This document shows positions 1-15,303 of a stretch of 64,000 nucleotides of DNA, in pieces. Both the position numbers and the translations under genes were made by a program. Below the pieces are notes generated by a model that saw nothing but the letters and a program-made list of their open reading frames with translations, had not been told where the DNA came from and ran no database searches. Source of the DNA: Liolophura sinensis (taxonomy: Eukaryota; Mollusca; Polyplacophora; Chitonida; Chitonidae). The stretch is from assembly GCF_032854445.1 (NCBI RefSeq), contig NC_088300.1:62966984-63030983 (forward strand). Direction: 5' to 3'. Within the stretch, counting starts at the first letter, position 1, and each line of letters starts with the position of its first letter.

Positions 1-866
1 GATGTTTGGGCCATGTAATACACTTAGATTGTAGAGCTTCATTGACTGAGAGGCATCGGCTTGAGGAGCGTAGAGGAATTTGTCCAACTCTCTATTAATT
101 GTATTAAGATGCTGTTGGTGTAGATGTTACAGCAGGCTAAACACGTCCCAGATTGATTCATGAATTAGGAAGCCATTATCTGTGATCCGCACTCCATCGC
201 TTGTTTTTGGTTCGGCAGTGGAATTTAGTGCTAAAGCTTTGTCAATAAACGGCGCAATCATTCATAGAAGTTTTGGAGCAATCGCAGTGGCCTTTAAGAC
301 CTTTTTGGCTGGAATTGGCAGTGCTGGATGGAGCATGGAGTTACTGCAGCCTGTATCAGGTCACTGTTTGCTGCTCAGATTCAAGCTGTTTACCGCAAAT
401 GATTGGAGAGTCACGCACTTTGCAGCATGCAGTATAAATGGGCTACAATTGGTGGAAATATTTGCCTTTGGGTCATGCAAGCTAGGGTAGCTGTTTGGTT
501 TGTCCAGCTGATACTTGTACATAAAGGCTGCTTAGCCAAACTTTACGGAGCTGTCTAAATGGCCGCAGGCATCTTGGCATGCTTTACGCACCTTCAGGTG
601 TAATTAAAGCACCAGTCATTCATCGTTACACCGACTCAGGGATGGGTGGTCTGAACGTTTATGAAAAATATACATGTAGCTGGCCAGTCTGGTTGGATGT
701 TCCAGGATGGTTATGAATTGGTTTATATTTATGGGACATGTGTCTGTATATTTAGCTGTTCTATTCAACAAAGAACATCCCTTGGGTCAAGCAGAGGGTT
801 TGCAACTGCTGGGCACATTCTTGCCATAAATCAAAGAAATGCTGGGCACCAACATTCCAGGTTTAC

Positions 867-872
<6 letters not shown>

Positions 873-901
<29 letters not shown>
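873..901 (+). repeat. Poly-C homopolymer tract
   Basis: A nearly pure run of cytosines, roughly 26 bases, sits between 'actc' and 'tcctt'. Its exact length is likely to vary between reads and individuals. An open frame across it reads a run of prolines, which is an artefact of the homopolymer. Confidence 0.9.
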
Positions 902-902
<1 letters not shown>

Positions 903-3900
903 CTTAGGGCTAAACGCCCCTGCAGCTGAATTTAATGCTGCTGTCCGATTAGGAGGTATTTACAGCGCAGAGGTGTGAGAATCTAAGAGCTGGAGATTCG
1001 GAGGCAAGTGTAGCTGTAGCTAATAACCTGAGGGCTATGTGATGATGCGTGCACACACATATTGGGCTCTCTAAAGCTTTGTGACTCCAGCACGTGGCAC
1101 AACAAGCGACAATGACGGTTGTTTTTCAAATCTGGAGGGGAAGTCTTGACTGGGCACCGATCCCACACACCTGGCAGCCATTGGCGACATGCGACGCCTG
1201 GCCAAGCTCTTCAGGGCTGGAGGGACTAAAAGTCTTCACCACACAAGGTCATGTCACTAAGTGCAGTGATAATGTCACAAACAAAAGTTAATATTTCTTT
1301 TTTAATGTCGTCAAACAAAAAATTATTTTTTCAACAGAATATAATGTGTCAGACAATTCAAAACTTTGTATTTAAAATTGTATTTTCAGGTGATCTGAAG
1401 GAAACTAGAAAACTTCAACCTGTCAAACTCATTTGTTAAGACAAGAAACAGGCGTCTTGAAGTGAAACATGATACGTTAGTGAATGAAATGGTATTAAAC
1501 TTGACTTTGAAGATTTTCTGTGGAAGGATATTGAGCTTTTACATGTTTTTCGGTCATTGTCTCAGACATGAGTACACAAAAAATCATCAAGAAGTGTGAC
1601 GTGTAGGCCTATGTGTGAAAACATCAGTAAGTATAATGAAATACATGATTAAACTGCAACCAAGATTGCGTTAACAAATATATATTTAAAAAGACATTAG
1701 CTGATTGAAACAGATTCAACAGATTGAAACAGCTGATTCAGTGTAGTGAAGAACAAAAAAGACAGGAAAAAAAGGTGTAAGTTTTAGCATGATATTTTCA
1801 AAGGTGTGAAGTATGTTTTGAGAAATGACACCTCTGTTGTTTTACAAGGCCATGTTTTCCTGGACAGACACTGATTACATAACGGCTCGTCGTCAGTTTA
1901 GTGATTTTAACGGCTGTGTTTTCACCTGGCACACCTGTCGCTGTAACCTTGTAGCCCCTTTATCTAACATGTCTATACCTGAGGGATCCTGTTGTCTAGC
2001 TCAGGTGTTACTTGTGTATCTCACATACCTGTGCAGACTGCTGGTTGACTCAGTTTCTGGGTAAATCTACCTCACTAATTTATCTTAGTCAGGAGAAAAA
2101 AAAGAACAGTGGTCAGTGTCAATATTGGGTCTTAAGTTGATCAAGTCACTTTCACTCTAAGCCATTGATTTATTTTTGTTTATGAACTGTGTGGAAGGCC
2201 GATGGGTTTACAGAATGCGGCTACTGTTTCTAAGATAACAAATTTATCCTTGGCTACTAGGTTTTTTTTGTTCTGGTATTCAGTGGTCTGATTAACAGCA
2301 GACCTTTTTGTGTCGTTTTTTGTATTGCGTTGAAATCAGCCCCCTGCTTATTGGGATTATTTCTTTAAAAACTCACTACAAGCTGAGGAAATGTGTTCTG
2401 ATTTGCCGGTTTGGGGTATTTTAAGGTGACTGGAGTTCAAGCATTCCGTGACATGGTTGTTCGCTGATGTTCACTTTAATGACATGAGCACTGGTTTCAA
2501 TTTTCTGCAGGCTGGTCTGATCTTCAGATGTAGTCATCTGGCACAAGCATTTTTCTTTATTGCATTTGGGATGTTTTGGGATTCTCTCTGATTCCTTCAC
2601 TGGCACATCAGCTCCCAATTATCCAGTGGCTGGAGTAACTGTCGATCTCTGGACCAGAGACCTCATGAGTGAGTCTCCTAATTGACCCGTCCCCGTTGAC
2701 AGATTAGTCATTAGGCAGCCCGATGTTAAGAAAATACACCTCCGCCATATTGGACAGAATGATTCAAGTGGAAGACGGAATTCAATAAAACATATCAGTT
2801 GTAATGGTGGTAAACTCAGTACATGAAGAGGGGCACTATCTGGGCTTGATATACTGCCCCAGTTCAGAATCATTTGCATACATGGTTGCATATTGCCATC
2901 AGCATATCCTTGCTGTTGTTGTTCCGTTTGACATTAGCTGAGAAAAGAATGCGCATTGTCTCAACCTCTATTGATTTCTAACTGGATCTGCAAGTCTACA
3001 AATTCCTTCAATTCTCTGCTGTGGGTCACTCAACTGATAAATGATCCCCACATTTGACATGTTACTCTCCTCGATCATTGAAGATCAGACTGCAGTTGTA
3101 TGCCCCATGCAGCATAGCATCTCTCAACTCTTGTTAGGTCTGGAATCTACAGGTTCCCTGACTATACCTCTTATCCAAAATCATCTGGAGCCTTTACTTA
3201 TTCCTGTATATCTGCGTCGATAAATTCTTGTCCAAGAGTCATTATGTCTTATCTAATCCAGACATCTCTGTTATTGGACTAACAACCAGTCAAAACAATA
3301 AAGTACAATCTAGACTACTGGTTCAAGCCTAGGCGATTTTTTTGTTCCCTTAATGGTGGCCATTTATCAATTTACTGGAATTTCCGCAGAAGACCAATTT
3401 ACTTAAAACTAATTCCCAGATGTCGTGCACCTTGGGTTTTATCGATTACTAAAAACTTGCTTAATTTGATATTAGTATCAATTCTTTTTTATACATGGCA
3501 GATTAAATGCTACTTTCATGGCTGTCGTTACGTGCTCATCCATTTTTGATAAGCGTAAAAAAGTAGAGTGGGTCAGCTTGCCGTCTCCAAAGATTCATTA
3601 AAACAGATCAGGTGAGCGACCGTCCTGATCAAAGAGAATCTGTAAAGTCTGAAAAACATGCTGAAATTGACTGAAGTCATGCAACCTGTCGGCCTGACAC
3701 ATCCGCTTGGGAAACCATTAGTGATGACCATTAGTCTGAACCATGAACAGTCTCACCAAACACATTTTTTAATCCAGACTGGTGAACATGTGATGAAAGA
3801 GACATTAAGGAATGCATGCATTTATGGCCTCACAATTTTTTTCACAAAAACTTTTTGTTGAGGGACTCATTTCACAATAAGCAGTTATTGAAATAAGACT

Positions 3901-5247
3901 TCGAAGCAATTGATTATTCGACAGTTCCCAAGGTTTTTCACGAAGTTTCATCGATTAGGATCATGAACTGTGACACAAAATGAATTGATCTTTCCAAATT
4001 TCCAGCCTAATTGATCTCTTATTGTGAGGAGATGGGAGCCAGTATTTAATGCAGATTCAGTTGAATGTGGTTAGAATAAAGAATTTTGCAAATAGCTACA
4101 GGTAAATAAAATGCCTCTGTAGGTGAGGTCATGTGTTTGTCATAACGAGGTCGAATGATCTTCATTGATCCTTGATCGGAAATTGATTTTGGTCATGCTG
4201 ATTGGCTAACACTGGATGACCTCTTTGTCGCTGCGCTGGTGTGAAGCTTTTTTAAGATCTATTTATCACCATACAAACAACAAGTGCTAAGGCATTGGCC
4301 TCTTACGAAGGACTCCATCCCTTTGCACATTCCTATGCTTAACAATGTGATATTTCCAATATTGGTTTTCAGCTCATAGCTTGTGTCATTTTGCCGATAC
4401 GTATTGGAAAGTGGCTACCCTGTAGGTTGTTGAGGATCACTTGAGACAGGCCCTTGCACTGGCTGAACCGGCCTCAGATAATGAAAAGTCCTTGTTCTTT
4501 GCTTAGTCTCTCATCTCCCTGAGCTAAAACACGGAGCCCTCCTCCTGACTTCAAAGATCTTAGATCTCCCCAAGCCTGCAGAATTTCACTGCAAAAACAT
4601 GTCTGTGTGTGAACAACACTTAGATGGATTGAGCGAGAATTTGATATCAAACATATAGATGGCAACAAGAGCGTAGATGGTTGCGGCCCTAAAAGAAGTA
4701 TCATAGCGTAGGAGGGAAGGATTGTTTGGAAAAGTGAGTGTGTGCTTTTTTTTCTGTCTGGTGACACAAAATCTGACCAAAGTGCACCAAAAAGGCTGTG
4801 CAAATTTACCAAAGAGGTCATTAATTGAACTGTTGCCCCCAGCCTGGTCAACCAAACAGTGTCAAATGGCCATTCAGGGGAAGGTTGTAATCTTGACTTG
4901 GTCACTTGTCTTTAAGTGCAGGATAGATTTGTGTGTGATTTGATTTGACAGCCCACACAAAGTGAAAATGGTGTTTCTGATAACTAAAAAAAGGTTTATT
5001 AGAATTAGAAAGCAGTTCATAAGTTCTTTTTATAGATCTCTGGAAATAGATCGAATGAATGAATGAATTATAGCTTATAACTCCATAATATTTCAGCCAT
5101 ATTATGGTGGGAACAGGTTTACAACACAAGAGACAAACCTTTGTTAAATCTAACAGAACACAGTTTTTGTATAATGTATATTGTGGATAATTGTATTCTC
5201 AGAAAATAGAAATTACTTATTTGGTAGTATATGCCCTGTGATGCAGA

Positions 5248-5440
5248 CCATTGGTTTACAATGGCAGTGTTGGCTGGCTTCCTCCCATGCCGTACATGGG
5301 AAGGTCTGCCAGCAACCTGCGGATGGTCATGGGTTTCCCCCCAGGCTCTGCCTGGTTTCCACCCACCGTAATGCTGGATGCCGTTGTATAAATGAAATGT
5401 TCTTGAGTAAGGCATAAAACATCAATCAAATCAATAAATC
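5248..5440 (+). mobile_element. tRNA-SINE family A copy, 5'-truncated
   Basis: The body ('ggctggcttcctcccatg', 'gcggatggtcatgggtttcc', 'ccaccgtaatgctgg') and the 3' tail ('cttgagtaaggcataaaaca' then CAAT/AAAT repeats) match the full-length copies at 41403-41675 and 43081-43323. The tRNA-like head is missing or unrecognisable here. Confidence 0.8.
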
Positions 5441-8400
5441 CAGTGGCATTGTAGAAGGACAAAGCTACTAATCAAGAAAATTGCTGATTTGAAAAGACAA
5501 TGAATTTGCCAAAAACAGCTGAGGCTTTAACTTGTTGTTGTGGTGGATTTCACGAACAGGTAGGGGATTCTGAAAACAAATCGTCTTTCTGCAATGAGGA
5601 TTAATTCCGTAGATGAGGTCTGTTACGAATTTAATCTTATTTGGTCCCTAAGGAAACGAACATGTCGTAGATATCTGATCCTGGGGACCCGTGCTTGTCA
5701 TCCGTGGCATATTTTTTTGTGCGAGGCTAATGCCTGTCAAATATTGTGGAAGGCTAATTGGAGTCACATGGCAGTGGGTATGGACAGAATGCTGGTAAAC
5801 ACAAACAGCCTGGGTCCAACGAGTGTTTGCGCGCCACATCTGGGGAGGATGCGCTGACATGTAGATGATATCATGCTTTCTCCGCGATTGACGGTTAAGC
5901 TACAGAGGTCTTCCACTTGTCACTCAGCGATCTCCCACGGCAACACTAATGATCAGTTTAGATACCTTGGGTAATAGTCCTGGGCACTGTTGCTTCCACA
6001 AATTGCCTATTTTTCTCTGCACTCGGGTTCTGTTTCCGCCAAGAAATCACACCGTTACACACTTGTATGCATACAAATGCAGCAGGTCGATGAGTTAGCG
6101 ACCGCTTTTTATACCCGCTCAAACGGTTTGAGGTAATTTTGCCGAGGTTAAGAGGGGCTAGACCAAGACAAGGGTTAAGGAAACACTATCGGCACAAGGT
6201 GAAGGGACTAAAAGATTGTGATCACTGCCGGCTGATCAGTGATGGTATCTGTTAGAAATCCATTTGTCACAGGCACTGTATCTAGGATGGTGAACACCCG
6301 ATGGCACCACCACCAACATCATCATCATCAATACGTCCCATACTGGCCAGTGGCCTGCCAGTCTGCACTCTACTGCTTGTCCATTGCCAGATGGCACTCA
6401 TTTGGCACCCAGAAATGACAATGTTGTGAATTCATTGGCTACTTAACTCCAGTGTTCCATAGGCCCTAACAATTTTTTGCCAAGCATGGCAGAAGGGTGA
6501 GAAAATTCCTGGCCTCCCGAGTGTGGAAGGGTTGTCCGTGTAACCCCTAGCTATGCAGACAAAATATTAGCATGAGGCTGAAAGTCACTAGAGGAATGTC
6601 CTCTTCTATTTTGATTCCTAGTGCTATCTTCTGCATCATACCGCCTTTTGCTGCTGCAAATATTTTCTTTGTGGCAGCTTTGATGAGAGTTTATTTTGAT
6701 CTTGACAGTGGCCTAGGGTAATCTTCTAAGCCAGTGGCTTTGCCCTGTAAAGTCTTGAGGTCTGCTTCAGCACCTTTACCCACGGAAAACCATTGGTCTG
6801 TTTTTTGTTGACTCCCTTAGTGACCGTGTCCTTAGTTGTACCTCATGATTAACATAATTGTCAATGAACTGCTAAGCCACGGACTAACTTCCTCTTGCAA
6901 AACAGGAAAGTCTTGAATGCCTTTATGTGCAAGGGATGACAGTTTAACTCTCTCATTTTAGCTCACATTGAATTTCCTTTTCATTCTCTAGTCTTTTTAT
7001 TTTTGTTTTGGGTTTGTCATCTGCATTGTTGACTCATTCATACTTCTCCGGAAGTAATGTTTTTCTGCAACGGAAACATATTCTCCTAAATGCACACCCG
7101 TACAATTCTGATAAGCACACAGTACAATTGTAAGAATAAAGCCTTACACAAGTTATGTATTTTTACATCTGCAGTTATATATTTTCCCGTAACTTAGCAC
7201 ACTTTTTCTAATGCTTGAACACACATGAACAGTTCTAGATGTCTAACATGTTACAGTATTCATTTATTCTACTCATCGCTGGAGACAAAGAAATTTGAAT
7301 AACTTTGCATGCATGACTGAGTTTTACTGAAAATCAATGTGGCAAAAATCCTGTGTGTAGATTGGGGGACACAGCTGAGCTGCATTGTTGAGTCATGCGG
7401 TGTTAGTCTGCCTCTTATTTTTACCTGACTTACCTGGTATGAAAACTAATCAACTAGTCAGATCAGGTGTAGGTCGCACTGCTTGTAAGACAGAAAAAAA
7501 AACTTCAAAAAAGATTTGTGTGATATTGATTACATTTAATTTCCCATAGGATGTAGGTGATGTATCTCACCCAAACTGACCTCACATATTTCTATGACAC
7601 ATGTACAGTTAAGATGGAATAATGCAGTATACATAACTATAGTAACTCCATCAAACAGCAGCTTTCATTTCAGACATCCTAGATTACGATCTTCCTGGCT
7701 GAAGCAGTCATTGAGATTATGCTGATTTTCGAGATTTGAGTGAGTGTCTGGAGCTGTGGTTTAGACATTGAATTAAGCATTGACTTGTGGTCTATCAGTC
7801 TGTATCACACTGTATTACCTTATCATCATCAGAAGTCATGATGATGAGTTGATGACCTTGGCACACTGCCAAAAAAAAAGGCATACTAACTTGCATAGAT
7901 TATTGGGATGATTACACAGTAAAAATTCCAATACATTTAAATAGCTTATTAAACAGAACACAAAAAAGAAAACTTTTGCAAAATGTACGTGTCAAATTTA
8001 TAATATTCATAGAATAAATTTACATACTGGATGCTGTTTAAACGCGACATAAACTGTGACTGTCTCAGATGTATTTGTGATTTCGCTGATAGTCAACTTC
8101 TTCAAATTAAAGTTGATGTGTTAGGTTTGTAAATCTGGCTGACTTGAGGAGCTTTATGTTTTATATCATGGTGTATCTGTAGACTGTCTGTTGCTGCGCT
8201 CTTGCTATTTCTCCTGTCTATGCCAGGATGGGGTTAGTTTACTAGACACACAGCCAAATGGCTTAGCTCTGCCCGCTGACTGTTGTGTTAAAGGTATCAG
8301 TCACATTCCTCTCCACTAACTACCCACATCTTTGGGGTTACGGCCACCCTTAAAACCTCCATGAACAAACATTAGCTAATTTACTAAAGCATAGTCCAGA

Positions 8401-11400
8401 CATTGTGTAAATATTTGTCTGAAATAAGGTATATCACCTGATTTAATGTCTCAGATAATTAGGAGCAGATGAGGTGAATCGGTTACCACAATTGACTAAT
8501 TTCTTAAGAAGTTCATGACCAAGGCCGTAATCTAGTTATTAACCTGAATGGACGTTTGAATATTTGTCCTGTATGAGTCTGCCTGTACAACAGTTACCTT
8601 GGGTGTGTCTGAAGCCTGCATTCATATGCGTGTTAAATAAGAATGACAAGTGAATTTTTTTTTTCCTTTCATGTCCACAAGTGAGTAAGATGATCTGTGT
8701 AAATGAAGTGAAATATTAAACCATTCTGAGTAAGAAACCTAACATAACCTCAACCTGTACCAGCAATTATATAGGGTCATTTCTCCCAGATTTTATATCT
8801 CTGTTTAATTGTGGTGTAAACACCAATGGATGATATTTCAAAACTGAGTGGAAGTATTATAAACACTTCACACTCTAAGAATAAATACATCAATGTAATA
8901 TATGTGTGCCTAATGTAAACACTTGGGTTCTCTCTCCTTTACAGTGTAGCATTGCTAGGGGATAGCCTGTGTCTCCAAGCATACACACAGCAAAGCATGA
9001 CAAGAGGCAAATTTACCAGGCAATTTAAAGCTGACATTCTTGTTGAAAGGGGCTTGCTTGCTTAATATTAATAACACTTTGATGTTGAACTTTACATGAA
9101 ATTGATTGAGTGGGGGCTTGACCAACAAAACTGGCTGTCCAGCGAATTGATTTGTGAAGGACAAATTGAGGTCAGGCAGGGTTGTACTTTGTGTCTGACT
9201 CTGTATGGCACCTTGTGACATTTTGTACTTTTTTTTTTTTCCGTATTATATACACCACTGAGTTTAATATACTCATGCTAGGTAGGAGTTTACATTCTCT
9301 GGGTAAAATGTGAAAGAGAGAAGGCCAACAAAGGGGAACTTTTACCTAGTCAGGTGTCTTTACAGGCACAATGACTCTAGAAGCAGCAGGAGACAAGAGC
9401 AGTAAAGGTGAAGCCCCTGATGAGTTTTAGCTAACGCCTATGTTCTTTCATGGGTGCATAATGCCTGTAGCTCTGCATTAAACTTGAATCAGTTCAGTAC
9501 CTTCATGTTGCATGTCCTGACTCTAGTGGTGGCCTTGTTAACTACAAAGGTTGACTACCCATGTAAAAACTGTAGTCTTTTGAAACACGTGTATGTAATT
9601 ATTTTGGGACTATAAGTGATATTTATGGCAGCCAGTGACAAATCTGAGCCGAAATTTGACAGGTTAGCAAGTGTGCAGGCTGCTGGTGATAATGGCAGCC
9701 ATGATGGATTTGGTGATAGATATTGATGTAAGGAAGCCCAGCGCTCCGACAAAGCAATTTTGGTGAAGCCCTGTATGGTAGTATGGGGGAACCACACTGT
9801 GGCTTAGCTGTGCTGTGTCTGCCTTTGTGTAATAAAGCGAGCCACAGTCTTACTTCTGATAAAGCAATTCTTTTGCCTGGCCAGTCATATGGAGACGATC
9901 GTCATAAGCTGTCAGAAGTTGTCCGTTACACAGAAGATCTGTGGCTTTTTTCACCTCCAGTATCTAGCTGTTGTTGTCACAGAGCATTCTCATTGCAATG
10001 ATCATCTGTTAGACATTCATACACATTGACAAATACAATAAGATGAGTAGCAAATAAAATAAATTGCAATCCCATTGTGACCTTATAAAAAAAAGGGGGA
10101 AAAAATCTGTCTTTTTCTGTTTCTATGGTGACAGCAGTAACCCTGGAAACCATAGCAACTATTCTTTTTTGCCTTGTTTGTATTACGGTTATAGGATATT
10201 TTATCCTAAGATATATGGGATAAGAATGTTGTAAACATATAGAAGAAAACATATTTTTTATTCTGTGCATCTCATATCACTTGGTGGGCCTGTGTTAATC
10301 ATATGGTCATAAGTGGTTGCCTACTAAAAATACATTTGCAAAATTAAAACGTGTTCTTTCATTCCGTTATCAGCTACTCCTATGTGTGAAAGAAATTAGG
10401 CTCATTGGGTTTAAAATAATTACATTGTGGCCAGATGCTTTTATGTAATTACCACACCATTTAAGTTATTGAGTTTGCCCACTAATCTAGTTCATCTTTA
10501 TACAGTTCCATAAAATCCACATATGGCATATTTTCTAAATCAGTGTAACTGAAAACTTGAACTTCACATTTGTGTGGTATGGGTCCTTGTATTATAAAAA
10601 TTTCTAATCTCTTAAAATTTAAATCAGAATTGACCACCAGGTGGATTAAGTACATATAATTTGACAGTTACCAATGAATCAGAAGTGAAATTTGAGGTTT
10701 TGTAAGATCGTGTGAAACATGAGAATGGAAAAGTTGCAGGGCTTCATGAGTGAGGGTGTGATATTAGGGTATTAATGAGTAGGTGGCCATTCTATCCACA
10801 TCAGCCAGGATGAGAATGTGTTTAATTGTCTAATGGAAGTCGTTAATAATTAAGCAACTTAGGGTGTCTGGAGAATTTTTTGCCCTGCAATTCCACTGAT
10901 AGAATCTGTCAGGAATTAAAACGTTTTTTCAGCGTTCCGTGTTAGCATGCGCACCTGGCGTTTACCTTAATTACATGGTCTGTATGAAGGCTCGTCAATT
11001 TTAGTAAATGATTGATGCGTGCACGCTGTTGTTTTTCTGTCTCAGTGATTCCATAGCGCATGTTTGGCGCCGTTGCACCAACAAGTTGTAAGTGTTCCAT
11101 TCCCTAGGGTGCTCTGAGCCTCTGGTGAATTTGATAGGGTAAAGAAAATGTTGCTTTTAAACCACTCAAAACAGGTTATTTATTTCTCTTCTAGAAGAAT
11201 GTTTGAGTTAATTTGTCTCAGCATGTCTGCAGAAGCACTGTTTCCTCCCTCCCCACTCCCTGGATACTGGGTGCCTAACTAAGCCCTGAACTCCCCTGGG
11301 TACCTGTGACCCACCCTGCTGAGTAATCATCAGAGGATGTTTATTATGTGACCAGGGAGCCCCTGACTCTCAGTACAGCCTTATCTCCTCTCTTCACACT

Positions 11401-14400
11401 TCCATGCTAGGCTAATGGGCCCAAATATTTGTTATTTTCTTTAATGAAGACAGTATCCTAGACACCTTCAATTGATGAAAGGATTTGTTTTTTTTCTTTT
11501 ACTTAAGTCTTACATTATTTGGTGTTGAGTTTAAAGCATGTAAGTCTTCTAGGCTGTTAGGTTTTATGGTACGGACAGTCAGATTAGATATATCCAGGTT
11601 TTTGATTATCAAGTGTTCAAATCTGAAGAAACTTTATTTTATCTTTAGACATTTTGATTGTTTACAGGGTATAAAATGTGCCCTCTTTTTGTCAGCTGTG
11701 GTCAATTATTTTGCCTGAGGTTAAATGTACAACACATGTCATTCTATCTTGACCAAGACAAAAAAAAAGAAAGTGATGGACTGGACATACTTATGTTGAG
11801 GGAGAAGATCAAATAAAGAAGATGTTCAGATAAGAACACTTTGAAAGAGTGGTCAGCATATTTGTAGTGGGTCAGCTGCCTGGTCAGCCTGTTGGCCCAA
11901 GACATGTGAGACTGATAATACCAGGGCTAAGTGTTTATTTTCACCCACAATGGCAAAAGGCTTGTAGATGTGACTGATAGCCACACACACATTGTCTGAT
12001 CTCTACAACAAACTGGAATAGGCGTGAGTCAAGGAGTTTTGTTCTGCCCTCAACTAAAATGGCCCTGTGGACACTAAAGTTCCTTTATTCTGGGTTTTGG
12101 TACCTGTCTGGTCCAGCTACGGTCAAGGGGCACAGGTGGGCTTCATTACCTCCACACAGAGACATAGGGACAGTGGACAAACAAGCCTAAATTTTTACAA
12201 TAAGGTGTGATTATGCAGAGGACCCCCATTTCTTTGGGGTTTACAGGGACATTATGTAAGCTCCATGCCCCATGGGTGGTGGGCTAGATGACACTTATAC
12301 TGTCATCCACCCCACAAGCACACAGGGTATAATGACTGGGTGTCAAGTCTCAGATTCTAGCCCAAGTGTCACATGGTTTAATGAGATCACCTTCCGCCCG
12401 TGTGTTAAAAGCCTCCATGAACAAATGGCTGTAATGGATGATGTTGGCTTTGTAGCTGGATTTTTACAGATATACACATCGTGTCATTGTCAGTGAATTG
12501 TCGTTACTAAAACCCCATACATATACGTGTGTTTCATTTGGAGGATATTTAAATAACTTATAATGCATACTCAGAATCAGATGTCAAATTTCACTTCAAT
12601 CTGTTATGAAGTTCAGAGCAGCTCTACATCTCTCTGCTAATTTTGCCAGTTTTAAGCCAAATGTGAAGTTTAGTTACTGAAGGCTTTTGTTGAACAAGGA
12701 AATAGGTGAAGTGGATTGTAGCAGAGAATGAACTTGATACATCCGCTACCTCATTTATTTTTTTTGTCTTTTGAGTGAAACAGAGTTTAATCGATCTGAC
12801 GATGTGTGAACATGACTGTAGAATGCTTTCATTTTAGCTAGATACTGCACATATATCATTACACGCACAAAGACTAAGAGCAGCTCGTGCTCAACAAGCT
12901 GATATTAACTCTCTATCAGCATTATTGATTGTGCAGCGCCTATTTCATTGTCAGATGTGTGAGAATAATCACTTATCTACAGTGACAAAAGAGATTCGCG
13001 AGTCGGCCAAGATCCTGCCAGCAGATGGCAGCACTTGTTAGTTCAGCTGGGAGATTTCCGATCTGAATAAATTTCTGATTTTCATTGCCACTCTAAAACG
13101 AACCTTGTGTCGATGAATTTATTAGCAGCCATTGTTTATTCAGTATGTTCAAAAAAAAGGATGGTTTGCACAGGCATAGGTGTGCTGGGATTTGATTTTT
13201 TGGGAAATTCTATAAGAATGTGCATTTCCATGTCAAGAAGTCAGGATTGTGCTGAAGTGTTTTTTTTCTCTCTCTCTGATCGGTGTGTTCATTAAGAATG
13301 CAGACTAACCTTGTAAGGCTGTTGATTTGGAATATTCAGCTCTTTACAACAGATGTGAAGAAAAGTAATAAGAATGAGAAAAACAGAAAAAATGAGAAAC
13401 AGTGTACAGGATTGGATGGTTACTTTAGGGAAGCTCTGTTGACTCAGAGTCTTGAAACAATATTTAGAAATAGGGAGTCTATCATGGAAATTGGCACGAT
13501 TGAGTGCCTTTAACGGGTTTCTCTGATATGTACAGAGCGGACGACTCAAGTGCATCTTGTAGCATCGCCTCCAAATGTTTTTACCCTCTTCAGGCAAAAT
13601 ATTCTCAATGGAATCCAGAGGTTGTCACCGGGAGAGGGCTTCGTCTTCTGACAGCTCTTCAATTTCAAATTCTTTGGGACTGTTTTTTTTTTTGACCAAG
13701 TTTCCCCCAGTGCAGAGAAGAAATGATTTTTGAGGCCCTGCCATTGAAGTTGATAGACAGGGCACTTCTGATTGGTAATTATCAGTGAATTACATGCCAG
13801 GAAGGTGAACAGGGTTATATTGACCAGATGGAGTTGCTTCGTTTCTCCAGTTGCAATTACCAGCTGTTGCAGAGTCTTACAGATTGTGCTTCTGCGTGAA
13901 AACAGCGATGTAAGTTCTGTGGAGAAATTAAAAAGAAAGATTAGATTTTAGCTTCATTGCACAAATCAAGCAGAAACTGAGGGTTATTTGAGGTCATCGG
14001 AATGAAAATTTCATTATCGGTAGATTTTATTGTGCTGTCTTGCTCAAGGCGATTTTTGGGTAAATACAGATTATTTTCTAACTGGCTCTAGAGACGAGGA
14101 TTTTTTTCCCATGTGCAAAAGGAGGCTCCAGTAGTATTGAGTTGTGTAAGTGGCAGAATTTGAGCAGAGGTTTTGCCCCTCTCATACATGTGTAAACTTC
14201 CTTTGTTCACCAGGGAATGGGTATAAAACCTCTGAATGGAGAATTGATAGGATGAAGTATTACTATTGATTACTGGGGTAAGGGGCCCCGTTCGATACAT
14301 GGTCTACGGCAAAATGCAATCAGGCGGGTTTCAAACAGCGTTAGCCGTCACTTGCACTGGTGTGAAATTGAATCTGGTATTGCCTGCGGTGTTGGATATG

Positions 14401-15179
14401 GGATGAGTTTGTAGGCATTTCCCATGTTCGCTCTCATCGTGACCATTGACTCGCTACATCAAACGTTGACTGGTTTGACCACTGACCACGTCCACTACCA
14501 ACACCTTAATCCACTGACCAAGTGTGGAATAAGTTAATCAAATAACCACAATGGTTCCCTGTGATTTTGTCCCCATTTTTAATTTCCTGGGTATTTGTCC
14601 AGGGACGGAGGCATAATGGAGAACACAGCTGTCCGATTTAGCCCCGTTGTAAAATAATTCCGTTAACCTTTGTAGTTCGCATTCCCTTCAGCACTGGTCT
14701 ATTTACATGGCTAAATACACCTCTGATTTGCATAAGCTATATATGTATCTACTTGATTAATAAGTCAGTTATGAATATGCTAATGCTGAAGTTCATATAT
14801 ATATATATTTGATATACTGCTCTTAACACAAAGCATTATTATATACTCTTAATGACTGTAATTTGTTCAACTACTTCGAAAGATGGTGCACACATGTGCC
14901 TCCTTTAGAATTTTATCATCTGAGGAGATCTTATAATCAGTAGATAGTTACATAAGGCTGTTCACTGAGAGGAAAGTCATTAGATAGCTTTAATTTAGTC
15001 TAATTAGCTGATACTGGTATCAAAATCCCATGAGTGTGCTTTTTTATGCTATTTATGAAATAAATGATTGATTCAGCTGTTAATGGTTTTGTGTGAATTG
15101 TGGATAAATATGCGTCTAATCATTGCTCCACTTAATTATCATAATCACTCAACATGTGCTTTTCTTTTGTTGTTTGTAG

Positions 15180-15303
15180 GTTTTTAATCAGCAACAATGA
15201 CCATGTGATAGATGTCAACAACAACGACATGTTAGAAATTGTCTGTCCTAAGTACAATGAAAACACGCCGGAATATCTACGAGAATACTATATTGTTTAT
15301 ATG
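15180..15303 (+). CDS. Ephrin exon: start of receptor-binding domain
   Basis: Acceptor 'tttgtag|g' and donor 'atg|gtgagt'. The first base completes a codon from an unseen upstream exon. It encodes 'FLISNNDHVIDVNNND' and the first conserved cysteine (VCPKY). Confidence 0.92.

Larger units (their letters stand above)
1..15179. other. No supported gene; upstream or first intron of ephrin
   Basis: About 15 kb of AT-rich sequence in which I found no conserved protein and no spliceable exon. The open frames here are short, have no family resemblance and mostly reflect chance. The missing first ephrin exon (signal peptide and the first residues of the receptor-binding domain, ending in phase 2) was looked for and not found, so it lies either here unrecognised or left of the window. 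Recognisable contents are a poly-C tract near 873-900 and one SINE copy near 5248-5440. Confidence 0.6.

Noticed and set aside
182-490. 102-codon open frame near the left edge
   Set aside because: No recognisable domain and no neighbouring exons.
661-978. 105-codon open frame with a Pro run
   Set aside because: Spans the poly-C tract; no homology, no splice support.
4474-4905. 143-codon minus-strand open frame
   Set aside because: The longest uninterrupted frame in the first 50 kb, but it has no domain, ordinary intergenic composition and an overlapping open frame in another phase.
13504-13695. 'KYSQWNPEV' as a possible ephrin first exon
   Set aside because: It has a Trp-Asn-x motif near a GT, but the phase does not fit the exon at 15180 and there is no signal peptide.
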